A DNA stretch of 5,244 bases from Candidatus Falkowbacteria bacterium UBA917 (lineage in GTDB: Bacteria > Patescibacteriota > Patescibacteriia > Patescibacteriales > Patescibacteriaceae). A program made the position numbers and the translations under genes. Below the pieces are notes generated by a model. It was not told the DNA's origin. It saw only the letters and a program-made list of their open reading frames with translations, and made no database searches. Positions within the stretch are counted from its first letter, which is position 1. Each line of letters opens with the position of its first letter. The DNA is taken from contig DBEB01000015.1 in assembly GCA_002293855.1 (NCBI GenBank), forward strand, positions 1 through 5,244, read 5' to 3'. Shown in pieces: positions 1-5,244 of the stretch.

Positions 1-13
1 ATTAAACATAAAA

Positions 14-2902
14 TTAAACTTTAATAATTTTTAAGCTAATAGTTTGATTTAACAAATTTAATTCGGTACTAGCAAGTGACGGCTCTGCAAGTTCGCCTGC
101 TTGCCAAGACTGACTGAGAGTTTGTTCAGCAAGTTCGGTAATAACCTGAGCATCAAACCGAGCAAACAGATCAGAGCTGGACTGATAATAAACCGTGATG
201 CGATCGGCAATGGTGAGACCTGCTGATTTACGCAGACCATTGACAGCTCTCACTAGCTCACGCTCTGCACCCAGTAACTCTAGCTCGGGAGTGAGAACAG
301 TATCAAGAGTAACTGATAAGTCGCCCGCCGAACCAGCGCAAGTTAGCGACAGAACATTGAGCTCATCTTTGATTAACTCTAGGTAGTCTGCAGCTAATTG
401 GCGATTGTGAATTTGGGCACTAGCGAGAGTTTGACGAATCTTGATGCCGGCCTTGTCACGAGCGGCGAGGCCAAGCTCGACGATTTGTCTAACCAATTTC
501 ATATCTTCGATGACCTGAGTATCAATATCCCCAGCGCTTGGCCAAGCTTGCAAATGAACCGATGTGGAGCCTTGAGCGAAATTATGACCAAGTAATTTGT
601 GCCAGAGAGTTTCGGCAATAAACGGAGCAAAGGGCGCAAGTACAAGAGCAAGAGTTCTGAGAGTATGACTAGTAACTGCGAGAGCTTGATCCTTATCAGC
701 ACCAGCACCCTTGAAACGATCTCGACTGCGACGCAGATACCAAGTAGAGAAGTCGTCAATGAATTTGGTGATTGGTCGGACAGCGCTTGGCAAATCGTAA
801 GCTAGCATCGCTTCTGTTACTTCATTAACCAATTGATGTGAAAGAGAAATGATCCACTTATCAAGCACATGCTCGGCTGGACACTCATCTCTCAGCTCGG
901 TGGCATAAGGCTCATAGAACTTGTAGATATTCCATAGCAACATGATGTTTTTGCGGAGTGACTCCTCAACACCTTTGGCACTGAAGCTGAGATTTTCAGC
1001 CTGCATGACTGGTGAAGCGAGCAAATAAAGACGCAAGGCATCAGCTCCATAATGATCTAGGATCTCGTTAGGGTCAGGATAGTTCTTGAGCTTCTTGGAC
1101 ATTTTTTTGCCGTCTTCAGCAAGGACAATGCCATTGACGATGACATTTTGGAAAGCCGCTTTTTGCATGAGGCCACTGGCAATGATATGGAGATAGTAAA
1201 ACCAAGTCCGAGTTTGGTCTTGGCCTTCGGCGATGAATTTGGCAGGGAAAGTCTGATTAAATTTCTCTTGATTTTCAAAGGGATAATGAAGCTGAGCATA
1301 AGGCATAGAACCAGACTCAAACCAACAATCCAGCACATCAGGAATGCGTTTCATTTGTCCGCCACAAGAACAGGCAAACTCAATGGGATCGAGAGTGTCT
1401 TTGTGCAGATCAGTAATCTTAATGCCACTTGCCTCCTCTAGCTCAGCGATCGAACCGAAGACTTGGAACTTAGAGCAAGAGCCGCATTTCCAAATTGGCA
1501 AACAACTCGCCCAGAAACGCTGACGAGAAATAGACCAGTCACGAGCACCAGTGAGCCACTGACCGAAACGGCCGTCTTTGATATGAGCTGGTGACCAATT
1601 AATTGTTTCAGCGGCAGCTAGAGCAGTTGGCTTAAGGTCGGTAACTTTAACAAACCAAGAACCAGTAGCGTAATTAATCAAAGGAGTGTCACAGCGCCAA
1701 CAATGCGGATAGCTATGTTCGTATTTAGCTTTGCTAAAGAGTAGTTTTTTGCCAGCAAGGTATTTGATGATAGCCACATCAGTGGAACTATGATCGTCAA
1801 TCGGCTTGACGGAGAGACCAGCAAAGTCGCCAGCTTCAGACTTGATGATGCCATCCATGCCGAGGTGTTGGATAAAGGGCAAATTATTAGCCTTGCCGAG
1901 ATTTAAGTCATCTTCACCAAAGGCTGGAGCGATATGCACGACGCCGGTACCATCCTCAGTCGTGACAAAATCAGCGGCGAGGATTTGCCAGCCACTAGCA
2001 TGATTTTTCAAAGCTTGGTCTTGAGCATAATAATCAAAGACTGGTTGGTATTTTTTACCGACCAATTCAGAGCCTTTAAGCTCATTGATAATGGTTATAG
2101 CTTGATCCTTAAAGAGATCAGCGACTCGAGATTTGGCAAGCACAAAACGCTCAGCAGCTAATTCAACAGTAACATAATCAATGTCGGCGCCAACTGCCAA
2201 AGCGACGTTGGCAATCAAAGTCCAAGGTGTAGTGGTCCACGCCAGCACAAAAGTACCTGGGTCATCAGCTAATTCAAACTTGGCGATAGCGGAGAGATCT
2301 TTGATATCACGATAGCCCTCGGAGACTTCGGATTGACTGAGAGTAGTTTCACAGCGAGGACAAACATACATGGAGCGATAGCCTTCATAAATCAAACCCT
2401 GATCGTAAAGTTTTTTAAAAACTGACCAGACAGATTCCATATAAGGCAAGTCCATGGTGCGATAGGGACTAGTCATATCTGCCCAGCGCCCGAGACGAGT
2501 GATGGTTTTTTGCCAGTCTTCGGCGTATTCTAAGACACGTTCACGACAAGCAGCATTGAACTTGTCTACGCCGTAGCTGACGATGTCTTGCTTGGTCTTG
2601 AAACCGAGATCTTTTTCAATAATGTTTTCAATAGGTAAACCGTGACAATCCCAACCCCACTTGCGCTCGACTCGGTAGCCTTTCATAGTCCAGAAACGTG
2701 GTACGACGTCCTTGATAATACTACCGACTAGATGACCATAGTGAGGAGTGCCAGTGGCAAAAGGCGGACCATCATAAAAGACATAGTCGCCGTGAGGAGC
2801 GTCCTTGGTAATTGACTGTTCAAAAATTTGGTTAGTCTGCCAGAATTGCAAGACTTCTTCTTCCATGCCAGGAAACTGACTTTTAGGGGCGGAATCGGCC
2901 AT
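14..2902 (-). CDS. ileS: Isoleucyl-tRNA synthetase, eukaryote-like (IleRS2) type
   Basis: This cytoplasmic class I aminoacyl-tRNA synthetase attaches isoleucine to tRNA-Ile and proofreads mischarged valine. The product is 962 aa. Visible in order: the HIGH-type signature HYGH (54-57) followed by WGWDCHGLPIE; a Zn site formed by CPRC (181-184) and CWRC (401-404); the CP1 editing domain with TTTPW (223-227) and GTGVVHIAPAFGEDD (318-332); a second Zn site, CGSC (473-476) plus CSC (511-513); DCWFESGS (525-532); the KMSKS loop as KMSKK (600-604); and an anticodon-binding helical domain with WYLRRSRDRF (721-730). The C-terminal domain contains AGIKIRQ and LRKSAGLTIADRITVYY, typical of the eukaryote-like type. 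The reading frame stays open upstream to 3052, but I start at 2902: the preceding 50 codons overlap the promoter and do not resemble IleRS, whereas the residues from 2902 lead into the family's usual 'FPxMEEEVLxFW' start. There is no Shine-Dalgarno. No end of the transcript is visible in the 13 nt beyond the stop. Identity is certain; the start is probable. Confidence 0.97.
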   Translation of the reverse strand: MADSAPKSQFPGMEEEVLQFWQTNQIFEQSITKDAPHGDYVFYDGPPFATGTPHYGHLVGSIIKDVVPRFWTMKGYRVERKWGWDCHGLPIENIIEKDLGFKTKQDIVSYGVDKFNAACRERVLEYAEDWQKTITRLGRWADMTSPYRTMDLPYMESVWSVFKKLYDQGLIYEGYRSMYVCPRCETTLSQSEVSEGYRDIKDLSAIAKFELADDPGTFVLAWTTTPWTLIANVALAVGADIDYVTVELAAERFVLAKSRVADLFKDQAITIINELKGSELVGKKYQPVFDYYAQDQALKNHASGWQILAADFVTTEDGTGVVHIAPAFGEDDLNLGKANNLPFIQHLGMDGIIKSEAGDFAGLSVKPIDDHSSTDVAIIKYLAGKKLLFSKAKYEHSYPHCWRCDTPLINYATGSWFVKVTDLKPTALAAAETINWSPAHIKDGRFGQWLTGARDWSISRQRFWASCLPIWKCGSCSKFQVFGSIAELEEASGIKITDLHKDTLDPIEFACSCGGQMKRIPDVLDCWFESGSMPYAQLHYPFENQEKFNQTFPAKFIAEGQDQTRTWFYYLHIIASGLMQKAAFQNVIVNGIVLAEDGKKMSKKLKNYPDPNEILDHYGADALRLYLLASPVMQAENLSFSAKGVEESLRKNIMLLWNIYKFYEPYATELRDECPAEHVLDKWIISLSHQLVNEVTEAMLAYDLPSAVRPITKFIDDFSTWYLRRSRDRFKGAGADKDQALAVTSHTLRTLALVLAPFAPFIAETLWHKLLGHNFAQGSTSVHLQAWPSAGDIDTQVIEDMKLVRQIVELGLAARDKAGIKIRQTLASAQIHNRQLAADYLELIKDELNVLSLTCAGSAGDLSVTLDTVLTPELELLGAERELVRAVNGLRKSAGLTIADRITVYYQSSSDLFARFDAQVITELAEQTLSQSWQAGELAEPSLASTELNLLNQTISLKIIKV

Positions 2903-2910
2903 AAAGGAGG
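2903..2910 (-). promoter_or_regulatory. CCTCCTTT directly before the ileS ATG; no Shine-Dalgarno
   Basis: On the coding (minus) strand the eight bases abutting the ileS ATG read CCTCCTTT. This matches the conserved anti-Shine-Dalgarno tail of bacterial 16S rRNA rather than its complement. The purine-rich AAAGGAGG lies on the opposite strand and cannot act as a ribosome binding site for ileS. No other SD-like purine run is present in the predicted short leader, so initiation on this mRNA is likely SD-independent. The sequence is directly visible; any function is inference. Confidence 0.6.
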
Positions 2911-2936
2911 ATTTAATATTAGCTTCTTGACTTGGT

Positions 2937-2965
2937 ATTGTAGCGGAAAAAGGCCTAAAAGTCAA
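2937..2965 (-). promoter_or_regulatory. Sigma70-type promoter for ileS
   Basis: Read on the minus strand, TTGACT (2965-2960) is followed by a 17-nt spacer and TACAAT (2942-2937), a near-consensus housekeeping promoter with ideal spacing. Transcription would start near 2930, giving an untranslated leader of about 28 nt before the ATG at 2902. This supports the chosen ileS start, because the longer open frame would begin upstream of the promoter. Start-site position is inferred. Confidence 0.75.
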
Positions 2966-2971
2966 AAATAC

Positions 2972-3000
2972 TTGACATAAGTTTGTTAAAATGCTATAAG
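2972..3000 (+). promoter_or_regulatory. Strong extended -10 sigma70-type promoter, rightward
   Basis: TTGACA (2972-2977) is a perfect -35 box, followed by exactly 17 nt and TATAAG (2995-3000). A TG at 2992-2993, one base upstream of the -10, makes it an extended -10 promoter. The expected start site is near 3007. It sits back to back with the ileS promoter, the two -35 boxes being 6 bp apart, and would drive the structured region at 3007-3290 and, by read-through, uvrB. Confidence 0.82.
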
Positions 3001-3235
3001 TAAAAAACAATTGTCTGTTCTTTTTATTTTTTGGATATGGGTCATGCAACACTCTAAAGTACCTAGAAGTCAGCGACGTAGGAGAATCTATTTGAAAAAA
3101 CTTACAAATAGTCAGGAGAGAAGTCAGGTGAAGCGTTATATATGCTCAATAATCATCGGTTCAGACAGAGCAGAAAGATGCTTTGAAGACACCCGTAAAA
3201 AACCCAGAATTAAAACATCAGAGGGGTTAAGGTTA

Positions 3236-3273
3236 CACCAAAAACCTTGATCATCACCAAAAGACCTTGATTT
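3236..3273 (+). repeat. Tandem 19-nt imperfect duplication
   Basis: Two adjacent 19-nt units, CACCAAAAACCTTGATCAT (3236-3254) and CACCAAAAGACCTTGATTT (3255-3273), match over CACCAAAA(G)ACCTTGAT with a single one-base insertion. The first copy supplies the right arm of a small hairpin; the second supplies the left arm of the terminator. The duplication is therefore what creates the two competing pairing partners. Confidence 0.8.
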
Positions 3274-3290
3274 ATAATCAGGTCTTTTTT
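3259..3290 (+). terminator. Rho-independent terminator upstream of uvrB
   Basis: AAAAGACC (3259-3266) pairs with GGTCTTTT (3281-3288). After one bulged T the stem continues as TGATT (3268-3272) with AATCA (3276-3280), closing a TAT loop. The right arm runs directly into a T tract (3285-3290). It lies 30 nt before the uvrB start codon, so full-strength termination here would keep the upstream promoter from reaching uvrB unless it is regulated. Confidence 0.85.
3273..3278 (+). promoter_or_regulatory. Possible uvrB -10 box inside the terminator
   Basis: A perfect TATAAT hexamer spans the loop and right arm of the terminator stem. The only decent -35 candidate, TTGATC at 3247-3252, lies 20 nt upstream, which is longer than the usual 16-18. 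If it works, transcription would start near 3285 and give uvrB its own 35-nt leader without the structured RNA. It may equally be an accident of the AT-rich stem. Confidence 0.3.
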
Positions 3291-3319
3291 ATTTTATCAG
3301 CCAATGCTAAGCTAAAAAG

Positions 3320-5137
3320 ATGCAATTTCAATTAAAATCTAAGTTCCCGGCAGCTGGTGATCAACCAAGTGCCATTGACAAGCTCTGTAAGGGTCTAGTT
3401 CGTGGTGATCACGAACAAACGCTACTAGGTGTAACTGGCTCTGGCAAAACCTTTACGATGGCCAATGTGATCGCTCGCACCCAACGGCCGACTTTGATCA
3501 TCTCTCATAACAAGACACTGGCCGCTCAGCTCTATAGTGAATTCAAAGAATTTTTCCCAAATAACGCCGTGCACTACTTCGTCTCCTACTATGACTACTA
3601 TCAGCCCGAGGCCTATATGCCACAGACTGATACTTATATCGAAAAAGAAACTCAGATCAATGAGGAGATTGATCGCTTACGCCACGCCGCTACTCAAGCC
3701 CTACTCACCCGCCCTGACGTCATTATAGTAGCTAGCGTCTCTTGTATTTATGGCCTCGGCGAAAAGGTTAATTACGAAAATCAAAGCTTAGAGTTCCGAG
3801 TTGGTGAACGGATTAAACGTAATGATATTTTAAGACAACTAATCAAAATCCAGTACAGTCGTGACGACGAGCAGTTTAAACGTGGCCAATTCCGAGTGCT
3901 AGGAGAGCGCATCGATATTCATTTGAGTACTGGTGAGGAAATTATCAGACTAGAGTTTGACGGCGAAGAAATCGCTGGTATTTATCGCTTTGATATTATG
4001 GTCGGTAAAGAAAGTTCGTGGATGATGAATCTCAAAAACAATCAAGGTAAAGCCATCAAGGAGGTCTTGATCTTGCCGGCTAAGCACTTTGTCGCACCAG
4101 AAGCCCAGATCGCTCAAGCAATTGGCTTGATCGAAGAAGAATTATCCGAACGTTTGAAAGAGTTACTGGCCGATGGTAAATTAGTCGAAGCAGAAAGACT
4201 GCAGAGAAAAACCAGCTACGATCTAGAGATGATCAAGGCGGTAGGATATTGTAATGGCATTGAGAATTATTCTAGGTTACTGGCGGGACGCGCTGCTGGT
4301 GAGCCACCGGAGACTTTGATTGATTTCTTTCCGCCAGATTATTTACTGATGATCGATGAGTCACACGTGACACTACCACAAGTTCGTGGCATGTTTGCTG
4401 GTGACCGCAGTCGCAAACAGACTTTAGTAGATTTTGGCTTTCGTTTGCCGTCGGCTATTGATAATCGACCATTAAACTTTAAAGAATTTAAAACCAAAAT
4501 TAATCAGGCAATTTATGTTAGCGCAACACCAGCTGATTATGAGCTGACACATTCTAAACAAATAGTTAAACAAATCATTCGCCCAACTGGCTTACTGGAC
4601 CCGATTATCGAGGTGCGTGATTCGGAAAATCAAATTGAAGATTTACTCGCCGAAATCCAAGAAAGAATTATTAAAAAACAAAGAGTGCTAGCGATTACTT
4701 TAACCAAAAGAATGGCTGAGGAACTAGCCAGCTACCTATCGGAAATGAATATCAAAGTGGCTTATATTCATAGCGAGGTAAAGACCATGGAAAGAGTTGA
4801 GATTTTAACCGCTCTCAAAGAAGGTATTTATGACGTCTTGGTTGGTATCAACTTACTGCGTGAAGGCATTGATCTGCCAGAAGTGTCACTGGTTGCTATT
4901 TTAAATGCTGACATGGCTGGTTTTTTGCGAACCGAAACAAGCTTGATCCAGACGATTGGTCGAGCAGCTCGTCACGCCGAAGGCAAGGCTATACTCTATG
5001 GACGAAAAATCAGTCCAGCCATGCGCATAGCAATTGACACAACCAAGAAACGCCGTGCGGTTCAGGAAAAATATAATAAAGACCACAATATCAAGCCTAT
5101 TTCCATTGAACCAAAAAATCTGGTAAGCTTAATTTAA
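3320..5137 (+). CDS. uvrB: UvrABC excision nuclease subunit B, lacking the C-terminal UVR domain
   Basis: UvrB is the cytoplasmic ATP-dependent helicase-like subunit that takes damaged DNA from UvrA, verifies the lesion and recruits UvrC for incision. The product is 605 aa; the family is usually about 660-680. The start matches the family pattern 'F..xFxPAGDQPxAI'. Visible: Walker A GVTGSGKT (37-44); the damage-probing beta-hairpin region with [10 protein letters not shown] (90-99) through [17 protein letters not shown] (137-147); domain 2 with [10 protein letters not shown] (191-200); DESH (346-349); SATPADYEL (401-409); [13 protein letters not shown] (421-433); [23 protein letters not shown] (509-520); and QTIGRAAR (544-551). 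The protein ends after [10 protein letters not shown]..., where other UvrBs continue through a linker to the UvrC-binding coiled coil. No such sequence follows in any frame in the 47-nt gap. The usual DADKEGFLR is here NADMAGFLR (529-537). No good Shine-Dalgarno precedes the ATG (only AAAAAG). Identity is certain. Confidence 0.97.
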   Translation: MQFQLKSKFPAAGDQPSAIDKLCKGLVRGDHEQTLLGVTGSGKTFTMANVIARTQRPTLIISHNKTLAAQLYSEFKEFFPNNAVHYFVSYYDYYQPEAYMPQTDTYIEKETQINEEIDRLRHAATQALLTRPDVIIVASVSCIYGLGEKVNYENQSLEFRVGERIKRNDILRQLIKIQYSRDDEQFKRGQFRVLGERIDIHLSTGEEIIRLEFDGEEIAGIYRFDIMVGKESSWMMNLKNNQGKAIKEVLILPAKHFVAPEAQIAQAIGLIEEELSERLKELLADGKLVEAERLQRKTSYDLEMIKAVGYCNGIENYSRLLAGRAAGEPPETLIDFFPPDYLLMIDESHVTLPQVRGMFAGDRSRKQTLVDFGFRLPSAIDNRPLNFKEFKTKINQAIYVSATPADYELTHSKQIVKQIIRPTGLLDPIIEVRDSENQIEDLLAEIQERIIKKQRVLAITLTKRMAEELASYLSEMNIKVAYIHSEVKTMERVEILTALKEGIYDVLVGINLLREGIDLPEVSLVAILNADMAGFLRTETSLIQTIGRAARHAEGKAILYGRKISPAMRIAIDTTKKRRAVQEKYNKDHNIKPISIEPKNLVSLI

Positions 5138-5172
5138 AATCAAACCCTAATTGTTCTTTGTTAATAATCAAG

Positions 5173-5178
5173 AAAGGG
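5173..5178 (+). promoter_or_regulatory. Shine-Dalgarno AAAGGG for the gene at 5185
   Basis: AAAGGG lies 6 nt before the ATG at 5185 and can pair with the CCUUU part of the 16S rRNA tail. It is the clearest ribosome binding site in the window and supports that ATG as a real start. Neither ileS nor uvrB has a comparable one. Confidence 0.6.
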
Positions 5179-5184
5179 ATTCCT

Positions 5185-5244
5185 ATGGACACCCTAGTTT
5201 CAGAATGGAATTTTACCAGTCGCTATGATAGCACTGGTATAGCC
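5185..5244 (+). CDS. Start of an unidentified protein, cut by the window end
   Basis: An open frame begins at ATG 5185 with a good Shine-Dalgarno and continues uninterrupted to the end of the window. Only the first 20 residues are present, beginning MDTLVSEWNFTSRYDSTGIA. I see no signal peptide or membrane segment in them and do not recognise the family. It starts 47 nt after the uvrB stop with no terminator hairpin between, so co-transcription with uvrB is likely. That it is a gene is probable; its function cannot be stated. Confidence 0.6.
   Translation, partial: MDTLVSEWNFTSRYDSTGIA

Larger units (their letters stand above)
3227..3288 (+). promoter_or_regulatory. Attenuator-like switch: mutually exclusive hairpins before uvrB
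   Basis: TTAAGGTT (3227-3234) can form eight pairs with AACCTTGA (3243-3250, one G-U, 8-nt loop). It can alternatively form eight pairs with GACCTTGA (3263-3270, two G-U). The second pairing uses the left arm of the intrinsic terminator and would prevent it forming; the first leaves the terminator intact. This anti-antiterminator, antiterminator, terminator layout is typical of riboswitch and attenuator expression platforms. The complementarity is seen directly; the switching role and any ligand, protein or ribosome signal are inference. Confidence 0.45.
3007..3290 (+). ncRNA. Predicted structured RNA of unknown family: uvrB leader or independent small RNA
   Basis: The segment is bounded by a strong promoter upstream and an intrinsic terminator at its end, and contains no protein I can recognise. 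Simple local hairpins can be read by eye. CCTA/TAGG (3062-3065 with 3079-3082) encloses GTC/GAC. CTATTTG pairs with CAAATAG (3088-3094 with 3105-3111, seven perfect pairs). AGCGT pairs with ATGCT (3132-3136 with 3142-3146). AGAGCA pairs with TGCTTT (3167-3172 with 3179-3184, one G-U). AACCC pairs with GGGTT (3201-3205 with 3224-3228). The nonamer AGAAGTCAG occurs twice (3065, 3119). Signature sequences of tmRNA, RNase P RNA, small SRP RNA and the T-box antiterminator are absent. A frame from ATG 3044 to 3250 (68 aa, very basic) stays open but lacks a ribosome binding site and known motifs. The end bounds are inferred. It could be a free small RNA or an attenuating leader of uvrB. Confidence 0.5.

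Noticed and set aside
195..2161. Open frames on the plus strand opposite ileS
   Set aside because: All are short, overlap the clearly real ileS frame, and carry no recognisable motifs.
2903..2977. Plus-strand AAAGGAGG as a ribosome binding site
   Set aside because: No ATG or GTG follows at a suitable distance; a TTG at 2927 gives only about 17 codons and lies upstream of the rightward promoter.
2903..3052. In-frame 50-codon N-terminal extension of ileS
   Set aside because: It runs across the predicted ileS promoter and the divergent promoter, has no resemblance to IleRS, and the family's usual start begins at 2902.
3037..3057. Short leader peptide ATG to TAA (MGHATL)
   Set aside because: Six codons with no run of a regulatory amino acid and no clear Shine-Dalgarno; it is also about 170 nt from the candidate switch, so ribosome-coupled attenuation is not supported.
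3011..3250. Open frame (TTG start at 3011 or ATG at 3044) encoding up to 79 very basic residues
   Set aside because: No ribosome binding site, no recognisable motif, and it coincides with a hairpin-rich segment ending in a terminator. It remains possible as a small protein but is less likely than an RNA.
3007..3290. Known RNAs: tmRNA, RNase P RNA, small SRP RNA, tRNA, T-box
   Set aside because: No GGTTCRANTCC T-arm with CCA end, no GAGGAAAGTCC core, no SRP GGAA-loop with flanking TCAGG/AGCAG at proper spacing, and no T-box TGGNACCGCG. The weak AGCAG and GTCAGG matches are 40 nt apart.
5138..5184. Terminator between uvrB and the downstream gene
   Set aside because: Only a weak TTCTT/AAGAA pairing (5154-5158 with 5170-5174) with no following T tract is present.

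Overview
The window holds two full-length housekeeping genes transcribed away from each other, plus the first 20 codons of a third. On the minus strand is ileS (isoleucyl-tRNA synthetase, positions 14-2902). On the plus strand is uvrB (nucleotide excision repair helicase subunit, 3320-5137), followed 47 nt later by a gene that starts at 5185 and runs off the end. The sequence is bacterial and uses the standard code: glycines are encoded by GGN and no in-frame TGA is read through. The IleRS is of the 'eukaryote-like' type with a HYGH signature, and the UvrB is short. That combination would fit a reduced-genome lineage such as the Candidate Phyla Radiation (Patescibacteria), but this is an inference from two genes and should be held loosely.

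The most interesting part is the 417-nt gap between the ileS and uvrB start codons (2903-3319). It contains two back-to-back sigma70-type promoters whose -35 boxes are only 6 bp apart. One (TTGACT-17-TACAAT) fires left and would give ileS a short leader of about 28 nt. The other (TTGACA-17-TATAAG with an extended TG) fires right and has a near-ideal sequence. The rightward transcript would begin near 3007 and cross about 250 nt that has several local hairpins and no recognisable protein. It then meets a strong intrinsic terminator at 3259-3290, only 30 nt before uvrB. It is therefore either a free-standing small RNA of about 285 nt or a long structured leader controlling uvrB.

The second reading gains support from the terminator region. 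A 19-nt unit is duplicated in tandem at 3236-3273. An upstream 8-nt segment (3227-3234) can pair with the ACCTTGA core of the first copy, giving a small hairpin that leaves the terminator free. It can also pair with the second copy, which would break the terminator. This is the geometry of a transcription attenuator or riboswitch expression platform. I cannot match the RNA to a known family (not tmRNA, RNase P RNA, SRP RNA or a T-box by their signature sequences).

Other points: the UvrB protein stops where the C-terminal UVR (UvrC-binding) domain should begin. The ileS mRNA has no Shine-Dalgarno and instead carries CCUCCUUU, the anti-Shine-Dalgarno sequence itself, directly before AUG. There is no terminator between uvrB and the gene at 5185, so those two are probably co-transcribed.
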